Assembly: GCA_027563935.2 (NCBI GenBank)
Contig: JANVAS020000231.1
Coordinates: 10,496,001-10,560,000, forward strand
DNA from: Costus lasius
Taxonomy: Eukaryota > Streptophyta > Magnoliopsida > Zingiberales > Costaceae
Reading direction: 5' to 3'
Length of the DNA: 64,000 nucleotides
The notes below the pieces were generated by a model. The model saw nothing but the letters and a program-made list of their open reading frames with translations. It ran no database searches and was not told where the DNA came from. The position numbers and the translations under genes were made by a program. Positions 26,985 through 40,784 of this stretch are shown here, in pieces. Positions within the stretch are counted from its first letter, which is position 1. Every line of letters starts with the position of its first letter.

Positions 26985-28956
26985 TTAAAGCTCATAATCG
27001 AGTTCAAAACTTTCATCATGATTAGATCATTATCAATATCAATAAAAATATTAAGATTAAAGACCAAGATTACAAACAAGATCAAAATTGAGTTTAATAT
27101 TAAGATTAAAAATAAGATAAAGATGAATATCATAAGAAGAAGTTTGAAAAAATGATTAAAATCATGATCAACATCATGATCATGGACAAAATCAATATTA
27201 AATTAATATTGCAAAATGATAAATATCAAATATGGATCATAATCAAGATCAATATCCTCATCATTAAAAGATCAAGATAAAGATAAATATTAATATTAAA
27301 ATTGAAAATCAATATTACCACAGAGATCAAAATCGAGTTTAAGATGAATATTAGGAGTAAGATAAATATGAAGATTAGAAGATTAAATCCGAAATCTGAG
27401 ATAAAAATGAAGATAAACATAATTATCAAGAATAAGATCAATGTTATAATTAAGAATGAGAATAAGATTAATAACAATTAAAGCTCATAATCGAGTTCAA
27501 AATTTTCATCATGATTAGATCAATATCAATATCAATAAATATATTAAGATTAAAGACCAAGATTACAAACAAGATCAAAATTGAGTTTAAGATTAAGATT
27601 AAAAAGAAGATAAAGATGAATATCAAAAGATGAAGTATGAAAAAATGATTAAAATCATGATCAACATCATGATCATGGACAAAATCAATATTAAATTATT
27701 ATTCCAAAATGATAAACATCAAATATGGATCATAATCAAGATCAATATCCTCATCATTAAAACATCAAGATAAAGATAAATATTAATATCAAGATTGAAA
27801 ATCAATATTACCACAGAGATCAAAATCGAGTTTAAGATGAATATTAGGAGTAAGATAAATATGAAGATTAGAAGATTAAATCCGAAATCTGAGATAAAAA
27901 TGAAGATAAAGATAATTATCAAGAATAAGATCAATGTTATAATTAAGAATGAGAATAAGATTAATAACAATTAAAGCTCATAATCGAATTCAAAATTTTC
28001 ATCATGATTAGATCAATATCAATATCAATAAAAATATTAAGATTAAAGACCAAGATTACAAACAAGATCAAAATTGAGTTTAAGATTAAGATTAAAAAGA
28101 AGATAAAGATGAATATCAAAAGATGAAGTTTGAAAAAATGATTAAAATCATGATCAACACATTGATCATGGACAAAATCAATATTAAATTAATATTGCAA
28201 AATGATAAATATCAAATATGGATCATAATCAAGATCAATATCCTCATCATTAAAAGATCAAGATAAAGATAAATATTAATATCAAGATTGAAAATCAATA
28301 TTACCACAGAGATCAAAATCGAGTTTAAGATGAATATTAGGAGTAAGATAAATATGAAGATTAGAAGATTAAATCCGAAATCTGAGATAAAAATGAAGAT
28401 AAAGATAATTATCAAGAATAAGATCAATGTTATAATTAAGAATGAGAATAAGATTAATAACAATTAAAGCTCATAATCGAGTTCAAAATTTTCATCATGA
28501 TTAGATCAATATCAATATCAATAAAAATATTAAGATTAAAGACCAAGATTGCAAACAAGATCAAAATTGAGTTTAAGATTAAGATTAAAAAGAAGATAAA
28601 GATGAATATCAAAAGATGAAGTTTGAAAAAATGATTAAAATCATGATCAACATCATGATCATGGACAAAATCAATATTAAATTAATATTGCAAAATGATA
28701 AACATCAAATATGGATCATAATCAAGATCAATATCCTCATCATTAAAAGATCAAGATAAAGATAAATATTAATATCAAGATTGAAAATTAATATTACCAC
28801 AGAGATCAAAATTGAGTTTAAGATGAATATTAGGAGTAAGATAAAGTTGAAGATTATAAGATTAAAACTGAAATCGGAGATCAAAATGAAGATGAAGATA
28901 ATTATCAAGAATAAGATCAATGTTATAATAACGAATGAGAATAAGATTAATAACAA
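26985..28956 (+). repeat. HOR X-V-K-A, copy 1 (1972 bp)
   Basis: Landmarks 27477 X, 27970 V, 28463 K, 28956 A. X is marked by tattaatattaaaattg, gagtttaatattaag, aaaataagataaag and gataaacat; V by ttattattccaaaatg and gaagtatg; K by aacacattgatc; A by aaagttgaagattataag. The unit repeats at 30436-32407 at an offset of 3451 bp. Confidence 0.87.
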
Positions 28957-30435
28957 TTAAAGCTCATAATCGAGTTCAAAACTTTCATCATGATTAGATC
29001 ATTATCAATATCAATAAAAATATTAAGATTAAAGACCAAGATTACAAACAAGATCAAAATTGAGTTTAATATTAAGATTAAAAATAAGATAAAGATGAAT
29101 ATCATAAGAAGAAGTTTGAAAAAATGATTAAAATCATGATCAACATCATGATCATGGACAAAATCAATATTAAATTAATATTGCAAAATGATAAATATCA
29201 AATATGGATCATAATCAAGATCAATATCCTCATCATTAAAAGATCAAGATAAAGATAAATATTAATATTAAAATTGAAAATCAATATTACCACAGAGATC
29301 AAAATCGAGTTTAAGATGAATATTAGGAGTAAGATAAATATGAAGATTAGAAGATTAAATCCGAAATCTGAGATAAAAATGAAGATAAAGATAATTATCA
29401 AGAATAAGATCAATGTTATAATTAAGAATGAGAATAAGATTAATAACAATTAAAGCTCATAATCGAGTTCAAAATTTTCATCATGATTAGATCAATATCA
29501 ATATCAATAAATATATTAAGATTAAAGACCAAGATTACAAACAAGATCAAAATTGAGTTTAAGATTAAGATTAAAAAGAAGATAAAGATGAATATCAAAA
29601 GATGAAGTTTGAAAAAATGATTAAAATCATGATCAACATCATGATCATGGACAAAATCAATATTAAATTAATATTGCAAAATGATAAACATCAAATATGG
29701 ATCATAATCAAGATCAATATCCTCATCATTAAAAGATCAAGATAAAGATAAATATTAATATCAAGATTGAAAATCAATATTACCACAGAGATCAAAATCG
29801 AGTTTAAGATGAATATTAGGAGTAAGATAAATATGAAGATTAGAAGATTAAATCCGAAATCTGAGATAAAAATGAAGATAAAGATAATTATCAAGAATAA
29901 GATCAATGTTATAATTAAGAATGAGAATAAGATTAATAACAATTAAAGCTCATAATCGAGTTCAAAATTTTCATCATGATTAGATCAATATCAATATCAA
30001 TAAAAATATTAAGATTAAAGACCAAGATTGCAAACAAGATCAAAATTGAGTTTAAGATTAAGATTAAAAAGAAGATAAAGATGAATATCAAAAGATGAAG
30101 TTTGAAAAAATGATTAAAATCATGATCAACATCATGATCATGGACAAAATCAATATTAAATTAATATTGCAAAATGATAAACATCAAATATGGATCATAA
30201 TCAAGATCAATATCCTCATCATTAAAAGATCAAGATAAAGATAAATATTAATATCAAGATTGAAAATTAATATTACCACAGAGATCAAAATTGAGTTTAA
30301 GATGAATATTAGGAGTAAGATAAAGTTGAAGATTATAAGATTAAAACTGAAATCGGAGATCAAAATGAAGATGAAGATAATTATCAAGAATAAGATCAAT
30401 GTTATAATAACGAATGAGAATAAGATTAATAACAA
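28957..30435 (+). repeat. HOR X-K-A, V-less copy (1479 bp)
   Basis: Landmarks 29449 X, 29942 K, 30435 A. V is absent and K lacks the aacacattgatc variant; it has the ordinary aacatcatgatc. X has gataaagat where the flanking copies have gataaacat. The sequence is therefore a related unit, not simply the four-monomer unit with V cut out. Confidence 0.83.
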
Positions 30436-32407
30436 TTAAAGCTCATAATCGAGTTCAAAACTTTCATCATGATTAGATCATTATCAATATCAATAAAAAT
30501 ATTAAGATTAAAGACCAAGATTACAAACAAGATCAAAATTGAGTTTAATATTAAGATTAAAAATAAGATAAAGATGAATATCATAAGAAGAAGTTTGAAA
30601 AAATGATTAAAATCATGATCAACATCATGATCATGGACAAAATCAATATTAAATTAATATTGCAAAATGATAAATATCAAATATGGATCATAATCAAGAT
30701 CAATATCCTCATCATTAAAAGATCAAGATAAAGATAAATATTAATATTAAAATTGAAAATCAATATTACCACAGAGATCAAAATCGAGTTTAAGATGAAT
30801 ATTAGGAGTAAGATAAATATGAAGATTAGAAGATTAAATCCGAAATCTGAGATAAAAATGAAGATAAACATAATTATCAAGAATAAGATCAATGTTATAA
30901 TTAAGAATGAGAATAAGATTAATAACAATTAAAGCTCATAATCGAGTTCAAAATTTTCATCATGATTAGATCAATATCAATATCAATAAATATATTAAGA
31001 TTAAAGACCAAGATTACAAACAAGATCAAAATTGAGTTTAAGATTAAGATTAAAAAGAAGATAAAGATGAATATCAAAAGATGAAGTATGAAAAAATGAT
31101 TAAAATCATGATCAACATCATGATCATGGACAAAATCAATATTAAATTATTATTCCAAAATGATAAACATCAAATATGGATCATAATCAAGATCAATATC
31201 CTCATCATTAAAACATCAAGATAAAGATAAATATTAATATCAAGATTGAAAATCAATATTACCACAGAGATCAAAATCGAGTTTAAGATGAAAATTAGGA
31301 GTAAGATAAATATGAAGATTAGAAGATTAAATCCGAAATCTGAGATAAAAATGAAGATAAAGATAATTATCAAGAATAAGATCAATGTTATAATTAAGAA
31401 TGAGAATAAGATTAATAACAATTAAAGCTCATAATCGAGTTCAAAATTTTCATCATGATTAGATCAATATTAATATCAATAAAAATATTAAGATTAAAGA
31501 CCAAGATTACAAACAAGATCAAAATTGAGTTTAAGATTAAGATTAAAAAGAAGATAAAGATGAATATCAAAAGATGAAGTTTGAAAAAATGATTAAAATC
31601 ATGATCAACACATTGATCATGGACAAAATCAATATTAAATTAATATTGCAAAATGATAAATATCAAATATGGATCATAATCAAGATCAATATCCTCATCA
31701 TTAAAAGATCAAGATAAAGATAAATATTAATATCAAGATTGAAAATCAATATTACCACAGAGATCAAAATCGAGTTTAAGATGAATATTAGGAGTAAGAT
31801 AAATATGAAGATTAGAAGATTAAATCCGAAATCTGAGATAAAAATGAAGATAAAGATAATTATCAAGAATAAGATCAATGTTATAATTAAGAATGAGAAT
31901 AAGATTAATAACAATTAAAGCTCATAATCGAGTTCAAAATTTTCATCATGATTAGATCAATATCAATATCAATAAAAATATTAAGATTAAAGACCAAGAT
32001 TGCAAACAAGATCAAAATTGAGTTTAAGATTAAGATTAAAAAGAAGATAAAGATGAATATCAAAAGATGAAGTTTGAAAAAATGATTAAAATCATGATCA
32101 ACATCATGATCATGGACAAAATCAATATTAAATTAATATTGCAAAATGATAAACATCAAATATGGATCATAATCAAGATCAATATCCTCATCATTAAAAG
32201 ATCAAGATAAAGATAAATATTAATATCAAGATTGAAAATTAATATTACCACAGAGATCAAAATTGAGTTTAAGATGAATATTAGGAGTAAGATAAAGTTG
32301 AAGATTATAAGATTAAAACTGAAATCGGAGATCAAAATGAAGATGAAGATAATTATCAAGAATAAGATCAATGTTATAATAACGAATGAGAATAAGATTA
32401 ATAACAA
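30436..32407 (+). repeat. HOR X-V-K-A, copy 2 (1972 bp)
   Basis: Landmarks 30928 X, 31421 V, 31914 K, 32407 A. It shares the gataaacat, ttattattccaaaatg, gaagtatg and aacacattgatc variants with copy 1. Private changes include gatgaaaattagg (about 31288) and gatcaatattaatatc (about 31465). Confidence 0.87.
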
Positions 32408-35400
32408 TTAAAGCTCATAATCGAGTTCAAAACTTTCATCATGATTAGATCATTATCAATATCAATAAAAATATTAAGATTAAAGACCAAGATTACAAAC
32501 AAGATCAAAATTGAGTTTAATATTAAGATTAAAAATAAGATAAAGATGAATATCATAAGAAGAAGTTTGAAAAAATGATTAAAATCATGATCAACATCAT
32601 GATCATGGACAAAATCAATATTAAATTAATATTGCAAAATGATAAATATCAAATATGGATCATAATCAAGATCAATATCCTCATCATTAAAAGATCAAGA
32701 TAAAGATACATATTAATATCAAGATTGAAAATCAATATTACCACAGAGATCAAAATCGAGTTTAAGAAGAATATTAGGAGTAAGATAAATATGAAGATTA
32801 GAAGATTAAATCCAAAATCTGAGATAAAAATGAAGACAAAGATAATTATCAAGAATAAGATCAATGTTATAATTAAGAATGAGAATAAGATTAATAACAA
32901 TTAAAGCTCATAATCGAGTTCAAAATTTTCATCATCATTAGATCAATATCAATATCTCAATATCTATAAAAATATTAAGATTAAAGACCAAGATTACAAA
33001 CAAGATCAAAATCAAGTTTAAGATTAAGATTAAAAAAAAGATAAAGATGAATATCATAAGAAAAAGTTTGAAAAAATGATTAAAATCATGATGAACATCC
33101 TGATCATGGACAAAATCAATATTAAATTAATATTGCAAAATGATAAATATCAAATATAGATCATAATCAAGATCAATATCCTCATCATTAAAAGATCAAG
33201 ATAAAGATAAATATTAATATCAAGATTGAAAATCAATATTACCACAGAGATCAAAATCGAGTTTAAGATGAATATTAGGAGTAAGATAAATATGAAGATT
33301 AGAAGATTAAATCCGAAATCTGAGATAAAAATGAAGATAAAGATAATTATCAAGAATAAGATCAATGTTATAATTAAGAATGAGAATAAGATTAATAACA
33401 ATTAAAGCTCATAATCGAGTTCAAAATTTTCATCATGATTAGATCAATATCAATATCAATAAAAATATTAAGATTAAAGACCAAGATTACAAACAAGATC
33501 AAAATTGAGTTTAAGATTAAGATTAAAAAGAAGATAAAGATGAATATCAAAAGATGAAGTTTGAAAAAATGATTAAAATCATGATCAACATCATGATCAT
33601 GGACAAAATCAATATTAATTTAATATTGCAAAATGATAAACATCAAATATGGATCATAATCAAGATCAATATCCTCATCATTAAAAGATCAAGATAAAGA
33701 TAAATATTAATATCAAGATTGAAAATTAATATTATCACAGAGATCAAAATTGAGTTTAAGATGAATATTAGGAGTAAGATAAAGTTGAAGATTATAAGAT
33801 TAAAACAGAAATCGGAGATCAAAATGAAGATGAAGATAATTATCAAGAATAAGATCGATGTTATAATAACGAATGAGAATAAGATTAATAATAATTAAAG
33901 CTCATAATCGAGTTCAAAACTTTCATCATGATTAGATCATTATCAATATCAATAAAAATATTAAGATTAAAGACCAAGATTACAAACAAGGTCAAAATCG
34001 AGTTTAATATTAAGATTAAAAATAAGATAAAGATGAATATCATAAGAAGAAGTTTGAAAAAATGATTAAAATCATGATCAACATCATGATCATGGACAAA
34101 ATCAATATTAAATTAATATTGCAAAATGATAAATATCAAATATGGATCATAATCAAGATCAATATCCTCATCCATAAAAGATCAAGATAAAGATACATAT
34201 TAATATCAAGATTGAAAATCAATATTACCACAGAGATCAAAATCGAGTTTAAGAAGAATATTAGGAGTAAGATAAATATGAAGATTAGAAGATTAAATCC
34301 AAAATCTAAGATAAAAATGAAGATAAAGATAATTATCAAGAATAAGATCAATGTTATAATTAAGAATGAGAATAAGATTAATAACAATTAAAGCTCATAA
34401 TCGAGTTCAAAATTTTCATCATGATTAGATCAATATCAATATCTATAAAAATATTAAGATTAAAGACCAAGATTACAAACAAGATCAAAATCAAGTTTAA
34501 GATTAAGATTAAAAAAAAGATAAAGATGAATATCATAAGAAAAAGTTTGAAAAAATGATTAAAATCATGATCAACATCATGATCATGGACAAAATCAATA
34601 TTAAATTAATATTGCAAAATGATAAATATCAAATATGGATCATAATCAAGATCAATATCCTCATCATTAAAAGATCAAGATAAAGATAAATATTAATATC
34701 AAGATTGAAAATCAATATTACCACAGAGACCAAAATCGAGTTTAAGATGAATATTAGGAGTAAGATAAATATGAAGATTAGAAGATTAAATCCGAAATCT
34801 GAGATAAAAATGATGATAAAGATAATTATCAAGAATAAGATCAATGTTATAATCAAGAATGAGAATAAGATTAATAACAATTAAAGCTCATAATCGAGTT
34901 CAAAATTTTCATCATGATTAGATCAATATCAATATCAATAAAAATATTAAGATTAAAGACCAAGATTACAAACAAGATCAAAATTGAGTTTAAGATTAAG
35001 ATTAAAAAGAAGATAAAGATGAATATCAAAAGATGAAGTTTGAAAAAATGATTAAAATCATGATCAACATCATGATCATGGTAAAAATCAATATTAAATT
35101 AATATTGCAAAATGATAAACATCAAATATGGATCATAATCAAGATCAATATCCTCATCATTAAAAGATCAAGATAAAGATAAATATTAATATCAAGATTG
35201 AAAATTAATATTACCACAGAGATCAAAATTGAGTTTAAGATGAATATTAGGAGTAAGATAAAGTTGAAGATTATAAGATTAAAACTGAAATCGGAGATCA
35301 AAATGAAGATAAAGATAATTATCAAGAATAAGATCGATGTTATAATAACGAATGAGAATAAGATTAATAACAATTAAAGCTCATAATCGAGTTCAAAACT

Positions 35401-36359
35401 TTCATCATGATTAGATCATTATCAATATCAATAAAAATATTAAGATTAAAGACCAAGATTACAAACAAGATCAAAATCGAGTTTAATATTAAGATTAAAA
35501 ATAAGATAAAGATGAATATCATAAGAAGAAGTTTGAAAAAATGATTAAAATCATGATCAACATCATGATCATGGACAAAATCAATATTAAATTAATATTG
35601 CAAAATGATAAATATCAAATATGGATCATAATCAAGATCAATATCCTCATCATTAAAAGATCAAGATAAAGATACATATTAATATCAAGATTGAAAATCA
35701 ATATTACCACAGAGATCAAAATCGAGTTTAAGAAGAATATTAGGAGTAAGATAAATATGAAGATTAGAAGATTAAATCCAAAATCTAAGATAAAAATGAA
35801 GATAAAGATAATTATCAAGAATAAGATCAATGTTATAATTAAGAATGAGAATAAGATTAATAACAATTAAAGCTCATAATCGAGTTCAAAATTTTCATCA
35901 TGATTAGATCAATATCAATATCTATAAAAATATTAAGATTAAAGACCAAGATTACAAACAAGATCAAAATCAAGTTTAAGATTAAGATTAAAAAAAAGAT
36001 AAAGATGAATGTCATAAGATGAAGTTTGAAAAAATGATTAAAATCATGATCAACATCATGATCATGGACAAAATCAATATTAAATTAATATTGCAAAATG
36101 ATAAACATCAAATATGGATCATAATCAAGATCAATATCCTCATCATTAAAAGATCAAGATAAAGATAAATATTAATATCAAGATTGAAAATTAATATTAC
36201 CACAGAGATCAAAATTGAGTTTAAGATGAATATTAGGAGTAAGATAAAGTTGAAGATTATAAGATTAAAACTGAAATCGGAGATCAAAATGAAGATGAAC
36301 ATAATTATCAAGAATAAGATCAATGTTATAATAACGAATGAGAATAAGATTAATAACAA
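32408..36359 (+). repeat. HOR Y-Z-A, two copies plus Y-A
   Basis: Landmarks 32900 Y, 33401 Z, 33894 A; 34387 Y, 34880 Z, 35373 A; 35866 Y, 36359 A. Y is marked by aagatacatattaat, gtttaagaagaatatt and ccaaaatct. The first Z interval is 501 bp because of an 8-bp insertion near 32951-32965 (aatatctcaatatc). Y is the evident parent of the d monomer of the next domain, which has the same markers plus a stop and a 6-bp loss. Confidence 0.82.
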
Positions 36360-36846
36360 TTAAAGCTCATAATCGAGTTCAAAACTTTCATCATGATTAG
36401 ATCATTATCAATATCAATAAAAATATTAAGATTAAAGACCAAGATTACAAACAAGATCAAAATCGAGTTTAATATTAAGATTAAAAAGAAGATAAAGATG
36501 AATATCATAAGAAGAAATTTGAAAAAATGATTAAAATCATGATCAACATCATGATCATGGACAAAATCAATATTAAATTAATATTGCAAAATGATAAATA
36601 TCAAATATGGATCATAATCAAGATCAATATCCTCATCCTTAAAAGATCAAGATAAAGATACATATTAATATCAAGATTGAAAATCAATATTACCACAGAG
36701 ATCGAGTTTAAGAAGAATATTAGGAGTAAGATAAATATGAAGATTAGAAGATTAAATCCAAAATCTTAGATAAAAATGAAGATAAAGATAATTATCAAGA
36801 ATAAGATCAATGTTATAATTAAGAATGAGAATAAGATTAATAACAA
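36360..36846 (+). repeat. d-type monomer with stop and 6-bp deletion, amplified sevenfold
   Basis: This 487-bp monomer carries cttagat in place of ctgagat, which puts TAA into the minus-strand frame, plus loss of 6 bp at the gatcaaaatcgag core. The stop-bearing type recurs with landmarks 36846, 38812, 41271, 43718, 45684, 48131 and 50594 (the last with the 6 bp present). It derives from the Y type by markers. Confidence 0.85.
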
Positions 36847-38325
36847 TTAAAGCTCATAATCGAGTTCAAAATTTTCATCATGATTTGATCAATATCAATA
36901 TCTATAAAAATATTAAGATTAAAGACCAAGATTACAAACAAGATCAAAATCAAGTTTAAGATTAAGATTAAAAAAAAGATAAAGATGAATATCATAAGAA
37001 AAAGTTTAAAAAAATGATTAAAATCATGATCAACATCATGATCATGGACAAAATCAATATTAAATTAATATTGCAAAATTATAAATATTAAATATGGATC
37101 ATAATCAAGATCAATATCCTCATCATTAAAAGATCAAGATAAAGATACATATTAATATCGAGATTGAAAATCAATATTACCACAGAGATCAAAATCGAGT
37201 TTAAGATGAATATTAGGAGTAAGATAAATATGAAGATTAGAAGATTAAAACCGAAATCGGAGATCAAAATGAAGATGAAGATAATTATCAAGAATAAGAT
37301 CAATGTTATAATTAAGAATGAGAATAAGATTAATAACAATTAAAGCTCATAATCGAGTTCAAAATTTTCATCATGATTAGATCAATATCAATATCAATAA
37401 AAATATTAAGATTAAAGACCAAGATTAAAAACATGATCAAAATCAAGTATAAGATTAAGATTAAAAAAAAGATAAAGATGAATATAATAAGAAAAAGTTT
37501 GAAAAAATGATTAAAATCATGATCAACATCATGATCATGGACAAAATCAATTTTAAATTAATATTGCAAAATGATAAATATCAAATATGGATCATAATCA
37601 AGATCAATAAACTCATCATTAAAAGATCAAGATAAAGATACATATTAATATCAAGATTGAAAATCAATATTACCACAGAGATCAAAATCGAGTTTAAGAT
37701 GAATATTAGGAGTAAGATAAATATGAAGATTAGAAGATTAAAACTGAAATCTGAGATCAAAATGAAGATGAAGATAATTATCAAGAATAAGCTCAATGTT
37801 ATAATTAAGAATGAGAATAAGATTAATAACAATTAAAGCTCATAATCGAGTTCAAAATTTTCATCATGATTAGATCATTATCAATATCAATAAAAATATT
37901 AAGATTAAAGACCAAGATTACAAACAAGATCAAAACAGAGTTTAAGATTAAGATTAAAAAGAAGATAAAGATGAATATCATAAGAAGAAGTTTGAAAAAA
38001 TGATTAAAATCATGATCAACATCATGATCATAGACAAAATCAATATTAAATTAATATTGCAAAATGATAAATATCAAATATGGATCATAATCAAGATCAA
38101 TATCCTCATCATTAAAAGATCAAGATAAAGATAAATATTAATATCAAGATTGAAAATTAATATTACCACAGAGATCAAAATTGAGTTTAAGATGAATATT
38201 AGGAGTAAGATAAAGTTGAAGATTATAAGATTAAAACTGAAATCGGAGATCAAAATGAAGATGAAGATAATTATCAAGAATAAGATCAATGTTATAATAA
38301 CGAATGAGAATAAGATTAATAACAA
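36360..38325 (+). repeat. HOR unit P (d-N-S-A), copy 1, 1966 bp
   Basis: The monomers are d (487 bp), N, S, A. d has lost 6 bp (gagatcgag for gagatcaaaatcgag, near 36701) and has cttagat, a minus-strand stop. N has tatcgagattg; S has caataaactcatc, gaatataataag and aagctcaatg. All recur in copy 2 at an offset of 6872 bp. Its first bases differ from copy 2 up to about 36420, where the shared part begins. Confidence 0.9.
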
Positions 38326-40784
38326 TTAAAGCTCATAATAGAGTTCAAAATTTTCATCACGATTTGATAAATATCAATATCAATAAAAATATTAAGATTA
38401 AAGACCAAGATTACAAACAAGATCAAAATCGAGTTTAATATTAAGATTAAAAAGAAGATAAAGATGAATATCATAAGAAGAAATTTGAAAAAATGATTAA
38501 AATCATGATCAACATCATGATCATGGACAAAATCAATATTAAATTAATATTGCAAAATGATAAATATCAAATATGGATCATAATCAAAATCAATATCCTC
38601 ATCCTTAAAAGATCAAGATAAAGATACATATTAATATCAAGATTGAAAATCAATATTACCACAGAGATCGAGTTTAAGAAGAATATTAGGAGTAAGATAA
38701 ATATGAAGATTAGAAGATTAAATCCAAAATCTTAGATAAAAATGAAGATAAAGATAATTATCAAGAATAAGATCAATGTTATAATTAAGAATGAGAATAA
38801 GATTAATAACAATTAAAGCTCATAATCGAGTTCAAAATTTTCATCATGATTAGATCAATATCAATATCTATAAAAATATTAAGATTAAAGACCAAGATTA
38901 CAAACAAGATCAAAATCAAGTTTAAGATTAAGATTAAAAAAAAGATAAAGATGAATATCATAAGAAAAAGTTTGAAAAAATGATTAAAATCATGATCAAC
39001 ATCATGATCATGGACAAAATCAATATTAAATTAATATTGCAAAATGATAAATATTAAATATGGATCATAATCAAGATCAATATCCTCATCATTAAAAGAT
39101 CAAGATAAAGATACATATTAATATCTAGATTGAAAATCAATATTACCACAGAGATCAAAATCGAGTTTAAGATGAATATTAGGAGTAAGATAAATATGAA
39201 GATTAGAAGATTAAAACCGAAATCGGAGATCAAAATGAAGATGAAGATAATTATCAAGAATAACATCAATGTTATAATTAAGAATGAGAATAAGATTAAT
39301 AACAATTAAAGCTCATAATCGAGTTCAAAATTTTCATCATGATTAGATCAATATCAATATCAATAAAAATATTAGGATTAAAGACCAAGATTAAAAACAT
39401 GATCAAAATCAAGTTTAAGATTAAGATTAAAAAAAAGATAAAGATGAATATCATAAGAAAAAGTTTGAAAAAATGATTAAAATCATGATCAACATCATGA
39501 TCATGGACAAAATCAATAGTAAATTAATATTGCAAAATGATAAATATCAAATATGGAACATAATCAAGATCAATATCCTCATCATTAAAAGATCAAGATA
39601 AAGATAAATATTAATATCAAGATTGAAAATCAATATTACCACAGAGAACAAAATCGAGTTTAAGAAAAATATTAGGAGTAAGATAAATATGAAGATTAGA
39701 AGATTAAAACCGAAATCGGAGATCAAAATGAAGATGAAGAGAATTATCAAGAATAAGATCAATGTTATAATTAAGATTGAGAATAAGATTAGTAACAATT
39801 AAAGCTCATAATCGAGTTCAAAATTTTCATCATGATTAGATCAATATCAATATCAATAAAAATATTAAGATTAAAGACCAAGATTACAAACAAGATCAAA
39901 ATCGAGTTTAAGATTAAGATTAAAAAGAAGATAAAGATGAATATCATAAGAAGAAGTTATAAAAAATGATTAAAATCATGATCAACATCATGATCATGGA
40001 CAAAATCAATATTAAATTAATATTACAAAATGATAAATATCAAATATGGCTCATAATCAAGATCAATATCCTCATCATTAAAAGATCAAGATAAAGATAA
40101 ATATTAATATCAAGATTGAAAATCAATATTACCACAGAGAACAAAATCGAGTTTAAGAAGAATATTAGGAGTAAGATAAATATGAAGATTAGAAGATTAA
40201 AACCGAAATCGGAGATCAAAATGAAGATGAAGAGAATTATCAAGAATAAGATCAATGTTATAATTAAGAATGAGAATAAGATTAATAACAATTAAAGCTC
40301 ATAATCGAGTTCAAAATTTTCATCATGATTAGATCATTATCAATATCAATAAAAATATTAAGATTAAAGACCAAGATTACAAACAAGATCAAAACAGAGT
40401 TTAAGATTAAGATTAAAAAGAAGATAAAGATGAATATCATAAGAAGAAGTTTGAAAAAATGATTAAAATCATGATCAACATCATGATCATAGACAAAATC
40501 AATATTAAATTAATATTGCAAAATGATAAATATCAAATATGGATCATAATCAAGATCAATATCCTCATCATTAAAAGATCAAGATAAAGATAAATATTAA
40601 TATCAAGATTGAAAATTAATATTACCACAGAGATCAAAATTGAGTTTAAGATGAATATTAGGAGTAAGATAAAGTTGAAGATTATAAGATTAAAACTGAA
40701 ATCGGAGATCAAAATGAAGATGAAGATAATTATCAAGAATAAGATCAATGTTATAATAACGAATGAGAATAAGATTAATAACAA
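38326..40784 (+). repeat. HOR unit Q (d-M-I-J-A), copy 1, 2459 bp
   Basis: The unit begins with ataatagagttc and atcacgatttgataaat, as do all later units of this domain. M has tatctagattg and aataacatc; I has caatagtaaatt and aagattgag; J has gttataaaaaatg and gagaattatc. Copy 2 is 47645-50103; I saw only scattered single-base differences (for example atggaacat here, atggatcat there). Confidence 0.9.
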
